The notes below the pieces were generated by a model that made no database searches, had not been told where the DNA came from, and saw only the letters and a list, made by a program, of their open reading frames with translations. From Nocardia miyunensis NBRC 108239 (GTDB lineage Bacteria > Actinomycetota > Actinomycetes > Mycobacteriales > Mycobacteriaceae): a stretch of DNA of 64,000 nucleotides. Every line of letters starts with the position of its first letter. Position 1 is the first letter of the stretch. Positions 9,835 to 17,293 of the stretch are shown here, in pieces. The stretch is taken from the NCBI RefSeq assembly GCF_001613065.1, contig NZ_BDBQ01000013.1, positions 248,001 through 312,000 of the forward strand. The letters run 5' to 3'. Both the position numbers and the translations under genes were made by a program.

Positions 9835-9866
9835 GGACGGCCCTGGTGTGTGGTCCAGGGCCGTCC
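9835..9866. repeat. 12-base perfect inverted repeat, 8-base loop
   Basis: GGACGGCCCTGG and CCAGGGCCGTCC flank an 8-base loop in the 277-base region between the divergent genes at 9679 and 9957. There is no T-run after it. It could be an operator, a leader hairpin of the rightward genes, or a remnant terminator. Confidence 0.6.
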
Positions 9867-9956
9867 GTTCAGAACACTTCGCGACGACGGCGGGCAAGAG
9901 GATCTATTCCGCCGGTTGGGCTTTCGCTGCCGGGTCACTGTGGCAGGCTGATATCC

Positions 9957-10403
9957 GTGGAATCGGATGGGGTACGTGAGGCGGAGACTGCGGCACGGTG
10001 GTGGACTGCGAGGCTCTCGCCGTGGCCGGATCCCTCGATCGAGCAGATCGTCACGTTTCATGCCGCGCTGCGAGAGGATCTGCTGCGCCGGATACGCGAG
10101 CCGCGCTGGTGCTGGCCGCAACCGGCCATGCCCTACGAACCCGCGGCCGACCCGCCGCTGGGGCGAGGTCTGATGTCGTACGCGCGGAATGTCCACTGCG
10201 ACTTCGACCCGGGTGATGTCTCGCTGCTGCGCGCATTGGACGCCGCGAGTATCCGCTGGGATATCGGAACGGTGCTCCCGGAGAAGACCACCATGTGGAT
10301 CAATCCCGGCCTCGTGCTGGTACACCCGAACATCCCGACAGGTCCTGTGAGTCAGGACGGGTTGCCCGAAACCTGCGAGACGATCCCGCTCGCAGCGATA
10401 TAG
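9957..10403 (+). CDS. Hypothetical protein, 148 residues
   Basis: No family recognised. It is a mixed soluble sequence with a WCWPQPAMPY stretch and an Asp-rich middle, and no membrane segment. The GTG start was chosen because the frame upstream falls in the hairpin region and has shadow-like composition. The gene stops 15 bases before the 2H phosphoesterase gene, so the two likely form one operon. Confidence 0.55.
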   Translation: MESDGVREAETAARWWTARLSPWPDPSIEQIVTFHAALREDLLRRIREPRWCWPQPAMPYEPAADPPLGRGLMSYARNVHCDFDPGDVSLLRALDAASIRWDIGTVLPEKTTMWINPGLVLVHPNIPTGPVSQDGLPETCETIPLAAI

Positions 10404-10418
10404 CCGTAGTGGAGGGAC

Positions 10419-11039
10419 ATGAAGCCGTACGAGTTCGGGCTGGCGGGACGGCCGTGGCCGGACCGGGCCAGTTTTCTGCACGTGTACGCCCCTATCGACC
10501 TTGCAGCCAATCCCGAACTGGCCGAAGTGATCTCACGGTGGCGTGAAGCTATCGCCTCCGACCCAATCAGGCTGCTCCCGGATCCCGCACTGCACATCAC
10601 CATTGAGGCGATCACCGACACCCCGGCGGCGCGGATCAGCACGGCCGAACGTCGGGAGCTGGCCAACGCGGTCCGCGCCGCAGTCTCCGGCGCTCCGCCC
10701 TACACAGGTCTGGCCGCTGGATGCCTGTCCACCTCATCGGGCGCAGTGGTCAACATCAGCCCTGCCGAGCCGCTGGCCGCGCTGCACCGCCGCATCCGCG
10801 CCGCCGTGCAGGCCACACGCGGAGCAGACGCCACCACCGCCGATATCTCCAAAGCGCACATCTCACTGGGGTACTGCTACCGCCAGGTCGACTCCGACCT
10901 GGTCCAGCGACACCTGCGCGCGGTCGACCCATCGCACGCACCGGTGGCGATCAACGAGCTCCGGCTGGTAGACGTCCACGCTGACAAGGATTCCGGCGGC
11001 CTGACCTGGGACACCGTCGAGATCATCCCCCTCGGGTAA
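10419..11039 (+). CDS. 2H-phosphoesterase-family protein (2'-5' RNA ligase-like)
   Basis: A protein of 206 residues with two His-x-Thr/Ser motifs at the right spacing: LHITIEAI at about 65-72 and KAHISLGYC at about 145-153. This pair defines the 2H superfamily, which hydrolyses or forms 2'-5' or cyclic phosphodiester bonds in RNA or nucleotides. GGAGGGA stands directly before the ATG. In its present setting its 3' end overlaps, tail to tail, the end of the small gene broken by the IS21-type element. Confidence 0.8.
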   Translation: MKPYEFGLAGRPWPDRASFLHVYAPIDLAANPELAEVISRWREAIASDPIRLLPDPALHITIEAITDTPAARISTAERRELANAVRAAVSGAPPYTGLAAGCLSTSSGAVVNISPAEPLAALHRRIRAAVQATRGADATTADISKAHISLGYCYRQVDSDLVQRHLRAVDPSHAPVAINELRLVDVHADKDSGGLTWDTVEIIPLG

Positions 11040-11116
11040 GTATGGATACCAGATGGCCCACGTCGGTTCCGCAGCCGCCGGCGGGTTCCGAACCAGACGT
11101 ATGCACCGCATCGGCG
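11023..11116 (-). pseudogene. 3' fragment of a small gene split by the IS21-type element
   Basis: Reading leftward from 11116, this 94-base segment continues exactly in frame from the fragment at 13811-14058 when the IS and one TAC copy are removed. It ends with a TGA at 11023-11025 after about 30 residues. The fragment overlaps the convergent 2H phosphoesterase gene. It has no start of its own. Confidence 0.55.
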
Positions 11117-11119
11117 TAC

Positions 11120-11168
11120 TGTCAGCGTTCACTCAATTCCCGGTGCCCGCGTTCACGTTATTCCGCAG
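11120..11168. repeat. Left-end repeats of the IS21-type element
   Basis: Two copies of the transposase-binding repeat are present: the tip at about 11120-11141 (TGTCAGCGTTCACTCAATTC) and an inner copy at about 11151-11168 (GTTCACGTTATTCC). They match the right-end copies in inverted orientation. Confidence 0.7.
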
Positions 11169-11190
11169 GTGGTGGGTCCTGATTGATGTT

Positions 11191-11970
11191 CTACCCGACC
11201 TCCTTGTTCGGTGTCTTGGTTTGGTTCTTGGTGCCGGGTCGTTTGTTGGGCCGGTAGGAGGGCCCGTTCATGAACACCTGGTGGCTGGTATTGATGAGCC
11301 GATCCAGAAGTGATTCGGCGACAACGGGATTCGGGAACAGCGGATACCAGTCGACCGGCGACCGGTTCGAGGTCAGGATCATCGACCCGCCAGCGGCGCT
11401 GCGTTCGGAGATCAGCTCGTAGAGGTCGTCTGCCTGGGGCGCGGTGAGTTCGCGCATGCCGAAGTCGTCGAGGATGAGCACAGCGGGCCGGACGAATTCC
11501 CGCAGGCGTTTGTCCCAGGTCCGGTCGGCGTGACCACCGGCCAAAGTGGCCAGCAGGCGGCTGGTTTTGAGGAACCGGACCTCGGCGCCCTGGCGGATCG
11601 CCAGATGCCCGAGCCCTTGCGCCACATGTGTTTTCCCGACCCCGACGGGCCCATAGAGCACGACCGACTCACCGACGGGCATCCATCGCAGCGCCGCGAG
11701 ATCGCGGATCTGCGCGGCAGGCAGTTTCGGGCTGGCAGTGAAGTCGAACTGCTCGAGGGTGACCTGTTGTTCGAACTGGGCCCGGCGAATCCGGCGGGCG
11801 ATCGACTGGGATTCGCGGCGAGCGATCTCGTCATGGCAGAGGACCTGCAAAAACTCGATATGCCCGAGATCCCCAGCGCGGGCCTGAGCCAGACGAGATT
11901 CCAGGGTTTGCAGCATCCCGGACAGCTTCAGCGTCCGCAATGCCTGTTCGAGCGCGACATCGACGATCAT
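11191..11970 (-). CDS. istB: IS21-family ATPase helper IstB
   Basis: A protein of 259 residues with a AAA+ core: Walker A GPVGVGKTHVA at about 110-120, Walker B VLILDDFGM at about 170-178, and the sensor TSNR near 208. IstB oligomerises on target DNA with ATP and recruits IstA for strand transfer. Its ATG at 11970 overlaps the istA stop by four bases. The final 20 residues are Lys/Asn/Pro-rich. Confidence 0.93.
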   Translation of the reverse strand: MIVDVALEQALRTLKLSGMLQTLESRLAQARAGDLGHIEFLQVLCHDEIARRESQSIARRIRRAQFEQQVTLEQFDFTASPKLPAAQIRDLAALRWMPVGESVVLYGPVGVGKTHVAQGLGHLAIRQGAEVRFLKTSRLLATLAGGHADRTWDKRLREFVRPAVLILDDFGMRELTAPQADDLYELISERSAAGGSMILTSNRSPVDWYPLFPNPVVAESLLDRLINTSHQVFMNGPSYRPNKRPGTKNQTKTPNKEVG

Positions 11971-13649
11971 GCCGACACCCCCTGTCCTGGTTCGGTTTCC
12001 GCAGCGCCATCGTGGTCGGCGTCCGCGGTGGTGATATCCGCGACGGTGGTCGTGGTGGCGCGGATCGCGGCCTGGGAGTTCGGATTGGGCAGGGCCACGA
12101 CGTTGCCGAACAGCCGCGAAGGACCATGCAGGAACGCCGCGGCTCCTCCATCGCCGGAGCTGGGCGGTGGCGGATCGGCTTCCAGCCCGGCAGCGAGGAT
12201 GCCCTTGATGGTCCGATAGGACGGGTCGCCGACGGTGATCGCTTTGGCGCACGCCAATTCGAGCCGGGCGCTGCCATGTCGGTCGGCCAGCCCGAGCACG
12301 CCCTGAGCGGCCCGCAACCGGAAAAGCGCGTTCTCACTGAGGAGTTCGGCGATCACCGCGACGGTCGCCGCACCGATCTCGGCGGCGGTGTTGCGGCACC
12401 AGGTCGGTCCCCGCATGGCGAAAGCGATTTTCTCCGGCGGATAGTGCGACAGGTCCGACTGCTTGCCGAACGGCTTGCGCACATGGGTGGCGATCAGCTC
12501 ACCGGAGTCGAAGATCTGCACCATCGAATACGTCGACCGAACATCGACCTTGCGGCCGATATGCCGCCACGGCACCGAATACAACGTCCGTCCTGCCTTC
12601 ACATGAATGTCGGGGCCGACGGTCCCGGTCGACCAGTCCGCGAGCACGAAGTCCTTGTCCGGCAACGGAAGAAGCGCGTCTTTCTCGACCGCTTCGAACA
12701 CCGTCATCGGGGAAGCACCTTCAAGCGGGCGGCATGCTCGCTGCCCTGCCACGTCGCGGCACCACACGAGAGCGGCCTGCTGCATCTGGGCCAGTGATGT
12801 CCATTCCCGGCCGCGCCACAGCGAGTCCCGGACATAGGGCATGGGTCTTTCGACCCGGGGCTTGTCCTTGGGTTTCCCGCGCCGCGCCGGATCCACGAGA
12901 GCACCATAATGATGAGCGAGTTCGGCATAGGAGCGGTTGATTTTCGGGTCATACAGATCCGGGCGCGCGACGCCGGTTCGCAGGTTGTCGGGCACCAAAC
13001 GTCTCGGGACACCGCCGAAGAACGCGAACGCCTCCACATGCGCCTCGGTCCAGGCCCGTTGATCCATCGTCAAGACAGGCCGCACGAACATCAACCGCGA
13101 GCACGCCAGCACCATCACGAACGCCCAGATCCGGCGGCGTTTCCCACCGACCGGCTCCACCCACGACCCCAAATACCCGTAATCGATCTGGGCTTCCTCA
13201 CCCGCCGGCGGATCCTCCCGCAGCACCGTCACCCTCGACCGCAGCGTCTCATCAGGCAGGTTCGCGTCCATGAACCGCTTCAGCGACGACACCGACGCAC
13301 TCAGCCCATGCTCATCACGCAGGCGCTGCCAGATCGTCTGCCGCGTCACCCCGGCCTTGGTCATCGCGACGATGAAGTCGCGATGCTTCTCGATCTCCGG
13401 CCACGTCGTCTGCCGCAAACGGGTGTCGGTGATCTGCGGAAACCATTCCCGCACAAGCTCGCCCCACTCCGCTGCCGACTTCGACGGCCCACCCGGAGCG
13501 ATCCCCGCCGCGACGGCTGGGTCCACATACTTCTTCACCGTCTTGCGGTCCAGCCCAAGGCTTTCCGCGATCTGGCTCTGCGACCTGCCCGCATGCCAGT
13601 GAATCAAGATCTCGGTCACATCGACCACGTCGAACGTTCTCCTCGCCAT
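11967..13649 (-). CDS. istA: IS21-family transposase IstA
   Basis: A protein of 560 residues with an N-terminal helix-turn-helix (SQIAESLGLDRKTVKKY, about 20-36) and an rve-type DDE core. The core starts at about AQIDYGYLG (first Asp), with RLVPDNLRTGV around the second Asp. A C-terminal DNA-binding region follows. The full length fits the family, and no frameshift is seen. Translation of istB is coupled through a 4-base overlap. Confidence 0.93.
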   Translation of the reverse strand: MARRTFDVVDVTEILIHWHAGRSQSQIAESLGLDRKTVKKYVDPAVAAGIAPGGPSKSAAEWGELVREWFPQITDTRLRQTTWPEIEKHRDFIVAMTKAGVTRQTIWQRLRDEHGLSASVSSLKRFMDANLPDETLRSRVTVLREDPPAGEEAQIDYGYLGSWVEPVGGKRRRIWAFVMVLACSRLMFVRPVLTMDQRAWTEAHVEAFAFFGGVPRRLVPDNLRTGVARPDLYDPKINRSYAELAHHYGALVDPARRGKPKDKPRVERPMPYVRDSLWRGREWTSLAQMQQAALVWCRDVAGQRACRPLEGASPMTVFEAVEKDALLPLPDKDFVLADWSTGTVGPDIHVKAGRTLYSVPWRHIGRKVDVRSTYSMVQIFDSGELIATHVRKPFGKQSDLSHYPPEKIAFAMRGPTWCRNTAAEIGAATVAVIAELLSENALFRLRAAQGVLGLADRHGSARLELACAKAITVGDPSYRTIKGILAAGLEADPPPPSSGDGGAAAFLHGPSRLFGNVVALPNPNSQAAIRATTTTVADITTADADHDGAAETEPGQGVSA

Positions 13650-13729
13650 TCCTGGCTCCCATCACCTTCATCAGATGGGAGCAGCCAACTCCTGCGAGGA
13701 CCACACCAACTGTCCGCCCGCCTTCCCGC

Positions 13730-13810
13730 TGGGGAATTACGTGAACGCGACCCTGGGGAATTACGTGAACGAAAACCGGCTCAACCTGGGGAATTCCATG
13801 AACGCCGACA
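13730..13810. repeat. Right-end repeats of the IS21-type element
   Basis: There are three tandem copies of GGGGAATTACGTGAACG or a variant, at about 13731-13747, 13755-13771 and 13789-13805. The last forms the terminal inverted repeat and has changed to GGGGAATTCCATGAACG. The upstream copies lie in the istA leader and may also affect its transcription. Confidence 0.75.
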
Positions 13811-14058
13811 TACAGCTGATCCATCTCCGCATACCAGTTCTCAACATCGTCCGGCCGCAGCACGACCGGCTCGTCGCACATCCACGTCACCGTGCCCTTC
13901 GCCGAGGCCTCATCGGCGAACTGCGCCGATACCTGATCGCGGTGGGCCGCACAAGGTTCCCAGAACCGCGATATGCCTGCTGGGCCGCCCACCGCCATCG
14001 GCGACAAGCGGCACCAACGCGGTAAACCGAGAAGTCGGGAGGTCTTCTGTCGGCACAC
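13811..14058 (-). pseudogene. 5' fragment of a small Cys/His protein gene split by the IS21-type element
   Basis: The frame encodes about 82 residues. It begins CRQKTSRLLGLPRWC, has a later WEPCAAH, and reaches EMDQLY, where the IS begins. The paired Cys and His residues look like a zinc-binding domain. Joined to 11023-11116 it gives an in-frame protein of about 113 residues. The GTG start at 14058 is the only near-conventional choice, since a stop lies a few codons upstream, and it is uncertain. Confidence 0.5.
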
Positions 14059-14178
14059 CGCGCAGGTGTGAACCGGAGTAATCGCCGCTCACGCCGTACC
14101 AACAGGGTGCCTGCAATCACGCTGGCGCACAGTGTATTCGGGTTGGCACCGCCGAGCTTGGCTACGTCGAAGACCTGC

Positions 14179-15177
14179 TCATCTCATCCGTTCCTGCAGC
14201 GCATCGAAGAAGGCGGCCACCGTTGCTTTGGCTCCACTTCCCACGAGTTCTTGCCCCCCGAAGCGGTAGACCTCGTAGCCCGCGAGTCTGAGTCGACGGT
14301 CTTCGGCCACCATCGTCGCGTAGCGCGATGGGTCAGCTCTACCGCGGTCATCTGAATAGTGCTGTTTCCCATCGAGCTCGATCACCACTCGCTGGCGATC
14401 GCTGAACAACAACAGGAAATCCATCCGCTGCCGCGCCAGAGGCCCACTCTCGGTACCCCTTTGGCGGAGGGTGTAGGGGTCGTAGTGGAGGTAGACCTGC
14501 GGAATCAGCGCCGGAATATCGAACCCGAGCTTGCCGTAACGCTGACTGTATACGTTGAAGATCAACTGCTCAGCATCGTTGCCCGCCAGGCTCGCGCTCA
14601 GCCGCTGGTGCAGCAAAAGCCCCACCGCTCGGTCGTCCCGATCTTCCAAACCCTCACGTGCTCTCCACCATTCGATGAGATGCCGGAAGGTCAGACCTCC
14701 CGTCGGGAGGGGCTGGTCATAGACGAGGCAGTACTCCGCGTTCTTCACGATTTCGATGTCGTTGCTGACAGCATCACGCAAGACAAGCTCCGGCTTGCGA
14801 CCGTTCGCGGCGAAGATGAGGTTCTTGACCGGTGCCCCCACACCGCCGCTCTTGTCGTATTCGGCGAGAAGCTCTGGCAACTCGCCGCCGCGTGCGTCAT
14901 ACTCCGCCACTATCCGGCGGGCCAAGCCGATCAGCTGCGGAAGCGTCCACTCGTCGGTGTATTCCTGGATCAGGGCTCGCTTGCTATAGGAGTCCGATGG
15001 TGAGCCCTCCTGTGTCCAAGGCAATTTCAGCTCATCCGCCAGCACCACCTCCAGCTCTACCCGGGTATAAGCCATGAGCGCCGTCTCGATGGCCGCCCGA
15101 ACGGTCCGGACCGAGACGGTTACTCTCCGAGGAACGGGAGGTGCGAGAGCCTCCCCGAAAGATTGCCAGTCCGCCAC
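14179..15177 (-). CDS. Probable defence nuclease: AbiJ-like N-terminus plus DUF559/PD-(D/E)XK-like C-terminus
   Basis: A protein of 332 residues. Residues about 25-90 (LMAYTRVELEVVLADEL, then WTLPQLIGLARRI) resemble the N-terminal domain found in AbiJ-type abortive-infection proteins. The last third carries a Vsr/DUF559-like nuclease core: RMDFLLLF with an Asp, then VIELDGKQHY with the Glu-x-Asp-x-Lys pattern, then RLRLAGYEVYRF. This pairing suggests a phage- or plasmid-defence effector that cuts nucleic acid. It stands alone on its strand, close to the IS element. The family match is from memory of motifs. Confidence 0.6.
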   Translation of the reverse strand: MADWQSFGEALAPPVPRRVTVSVRTVRAAIETALMAYTRVELEVVLADELKLPWTQEGSPSDSYSKRALIQEYTDEWTLPQLIGLARRIVAEYDARGGELPELLAEYDKSGGVGAPVKNLIFAANGRKPELVLRDAVSNDIEIVKNAEYCLVYDQPLPTGGLTFRHLIEWWRAREGLEDRDDRAVGLLLHQRLSASLAGNDAEQLIFNVYSQRYGKLGFDIPALIPQVYLHYDPYTLRQRGTESGPLARQRMDFLLLFSDRQRVVIELDGKQHYSDDRGRADPSRYATMVAEDRRLRLAGYEVYRFGGQELVGSGAKATVAAFFDALQERMR

Positions 15178-15290
15178 AATCTCATTGTCGCGTTGCTACG
15201 TGGCCAGGGGCCAGAACTTCATATCGGTCCCGAAGTTCGGCGAGTTCTACGGGTACCCGCTCATGGCGGATCCGAGAGTTGCTGTCCGGG

Positions 15291-16112
15291 TCAGCGTGCC
15301 GGGCAGGTCCCGCCCGCGTACCGCAGTTGCTCGGGCGGGATGCTGACCGGCACGCTACTGCGGGCGGCGGTGGCCACCGCGGTGATACAGGCGCTCACCA
15401 GCTCGGGCTGCTCTATCGGGATGTGGTGCCCAGCGAAATCGGCGACGACCAAGAGCGCGCCGAGCTTCTCGGCGATCAGTCTCTGTCCTTGCTGCCACCG
15501 GTCATCGAGTTCTTGGGGTGTCAGCGGAGCGAACTCCGCGACATCGGTCGCCGTGAGACGTGCCCATCGTCCAGGCGCGCTCGCCAGTGCCGCTGCGGGA
15601 ACTGGTGGCAGGACCGCGGTGTCGAGTTCGGCGACCGAGCCCGGTGTGTCGAGCAGCGACGATCCCGGGTGGCCATCGTCGCCCTCGCGCGGGGGCCAGT
15701 GATTGGCGGCGAAGTGCTCGAAGGTGGTGCAGTCCACCAGCACCAGCCCTGCGGTGTGCGCCGGGTGACGGGCGGCGTACATGAGGGCGATCAGGGCACC
15801 GACAGAATGCCCGACGATGACCCTCGGCGATTCGAGTAGCAGCACGTCGAGCAGACGGTGCAGTTCGTCGGCCAGCGCCCCCAAGGTCCGCGGTTGCTCC
15901 GCCAATGGTGGTGGCAACGGGGCACTCTCACCGAGGCCGGGACGGTCGTAGGTGACCGTCGTGTGCAGGTACAGGCGCGGGAGCACGAGGTCCCACTGGT
16001 CTTGGGCGGTGCCGCGCGCGTTGATGTGCACCACCGGCATCGGGTCGTCTCCGGCGCGGACACATGCGCTTAATATGTAGCCGCCCACGTCGACGTTCTC
16101 GAATTTTCGCAT
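15291..16112 (-). CDS. Alpha/beta-hydrolase-fold protein
   Basis: A protein of 273 residues with the nucleophile elbow GHSVGALIA (Ser near residue 107), an oxyanion stretch and a late His in FAGHHIPIEQP. YDRPGLGES before the elbow is typical of the family (esterases, peptidases, epoxide hydrolases), so the substrate is open. The ATG at 16112 was preferred over the longer frame, whose extra N-terminus reads into remnants of the broken acetyltransferase gene. The ribosome site is weak. Confidence 0.75.
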   Translation of the reverse strand: MRKFENVDVGGYILSACVRAGDDPMPVVHINARGTAQDQWDLVLPRLYLHTTVTYDRPGLGESAPLPPPLAEQPRTLGALADELHRLLDVLLLESPRVIVGHSVGALIALMYAARHPAHTAGLVLVDCTTFEHFAANHWPPREGDDGHPGSSLLDTPGSVAELDTAVLPPVPAAALASAPGRWARLTATDVAEFAPLTPQELDDRWQQGQRLIAEKLGALLVVADFAGHHIPIEQPELVSACITAVATAARSSVPVSIPPEQLRYAGGTCPAR

Positions 16113-16253
16113 CCCACAACAGATACCAGTGCAGGGGAGGCGTCGTCCTGCGATCCGGCGGCGCATCCGCGTGTACTTCTTCTGCGACGCGGAGTCGGGC
16201 CAGACCGACCAGGTACGGCTGTTCCGCATGCCGCCCCCTGCTCCGGCGTCGGA

Positions 16254-16741
16254 CTACCGAGGGGCCAGCGGTTCCCACGCTTTGATCGGGTCGCGGGAGT
16301 ACCAGAGGGGTTCGGCACGGGAATTCGCCCTCGGCGACTTCGAGACGAACGGTGATGTGGCCGTTGGCGGTCGCCCAGCCGATCACAGCCTGCACAGTCG
16401 ATCGGCGATGCCGGATCCGTGGACACTCGGATCGATCACATAGAGAAATGGTGCACGCTGTCACGGTTGGTATCGACAGCACCGGCTACTGTCCCCACCG
16501 TTACCTGGTCAGCAACCGCGACGAATTGCGCGCGCTGGGAAATACGATTGCGCCACTGCTGCTCGGTCCGAGCCTCGGACAGGTTCGCCTCGAACGCGGC
16601 AGGGGCGTCGGCCAGAGCGCGGAGTCTGATGTCGCGGAACACTGCCCACTCATCACACGACAGCATGCGGATCTGTACGGCAGATGCAGACAACTCGCAT
16701 ACCTTCCCATCAGACAACGGCTCATGCTGCACCAGTGGCAT
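16254..16741 (-). pseudogene. GNAT-family acetyltransferase, broken by several frameshifts
   Basis: The first frame ends early after HHFSM. Correcting a missing base at that stop, a second near ADRL and a third after VAEG restores a GNAT-type sequence: DPSVHGSGIADRL (acetyl-CoA binding loop), then VQAVIGWATANGH, then VRLEVAEG, then AEPLWYSR. As it stands no functional protein can be made. The original was probably about 160 residues. Confidence 0.65.
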
Positions 16742-16820
16742 TTTCGTAAGATATCGTCCGCACGCCTCCGGTGCGCGCGGACATTAGGCGGTCGAGGTGT
16801 GATCGTGCGTGGAGCAGCCG

Positions 16821-17183
16821 TCAGGCGTTGGGGTAGATGGCGCGGGCGGTGTGGGGATCGAGCCATGCTGGTGGCATGACGGACAACTCCAGCGCATAAC
16901 GCTCGGGCTCGTCTTCGCTGGAAGGAAAGGTGGTCCAGTTGGCTGCGTGTACCGACAGTTCGGGGTGTTCACGGAAGTAGTTGGCCGCTTTCTGGAAGAC
17001 CTCGGCTTCCTGGACCGCATCCCCGTCGCCGTAGAAGGCGACGGTCGCGGATAGGAAGGCTGCGGCGTCCGTGCTGTCGGTATCGAGGGTGGATGCTATG
17101 CGTTTCAACCCGATGAGCCGGTATTCCGGTGTGTCCCTGGAGGGTTCGGTGCCCGTCTCGGGCTGATCCTCGGTATTCGACAT
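16821..17183 (-). CDS. Hypothetical protein, 120 residues
   Basis: An acidic, soluble small protein with a disordered Glu/Thr-rich N-terminus and a compact middle (ATVAFYGDGDAVQEAEVFQK). No family recognised. It lies 110 bases downstream of the TOTE gene on the same strand and may be its partner, though no functional link can be shown. Confidence 0.6.
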   Translation of the reverse strand: MSNTEDQPETGTEPSRDTPEYRLIGLKRIASTLDTDSTDAAAFLSATVAFYGDGDAVQEAEVFQKAANYFREHPELSVHAANWTTFPSSEDEPERYALELSVMPPAWLDPHTARAIYPNA

Positions 17184-17293
17184 CGGCTCAGCATTCCAGT
17201 AAGTGCGCCATCAGGCGTGGGTGTATGGAGGGAATTTGCTCGTGGTGGTGCACGTCAGGTGGCCTCTGGCCGCCGGTGAGTTGATCGGACGGG

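Larger units (their letters stand above)
11120..13810. mobile_element. IS21-family insertion sequence, about 2.7 kb, apparently complete
   Basis: Overlapping istA and istB genes are flanked by terminal inverted repeats. The left end starts TGTCAGCGTTCAC and the right end reads TGTCGGCGTTCAT inward, with about 18 of 22 bases matching. Both ends also carry further copies of the GGGAATTACGTGAACG-type repeat, as IS21 elements do. The flanking sequence is TAC on both sides (11117-11119 and 13811-13813), a possible 3-base target duplication that is short for this family. Both genes are intact, so the element may still move. Confidence 0.88.
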
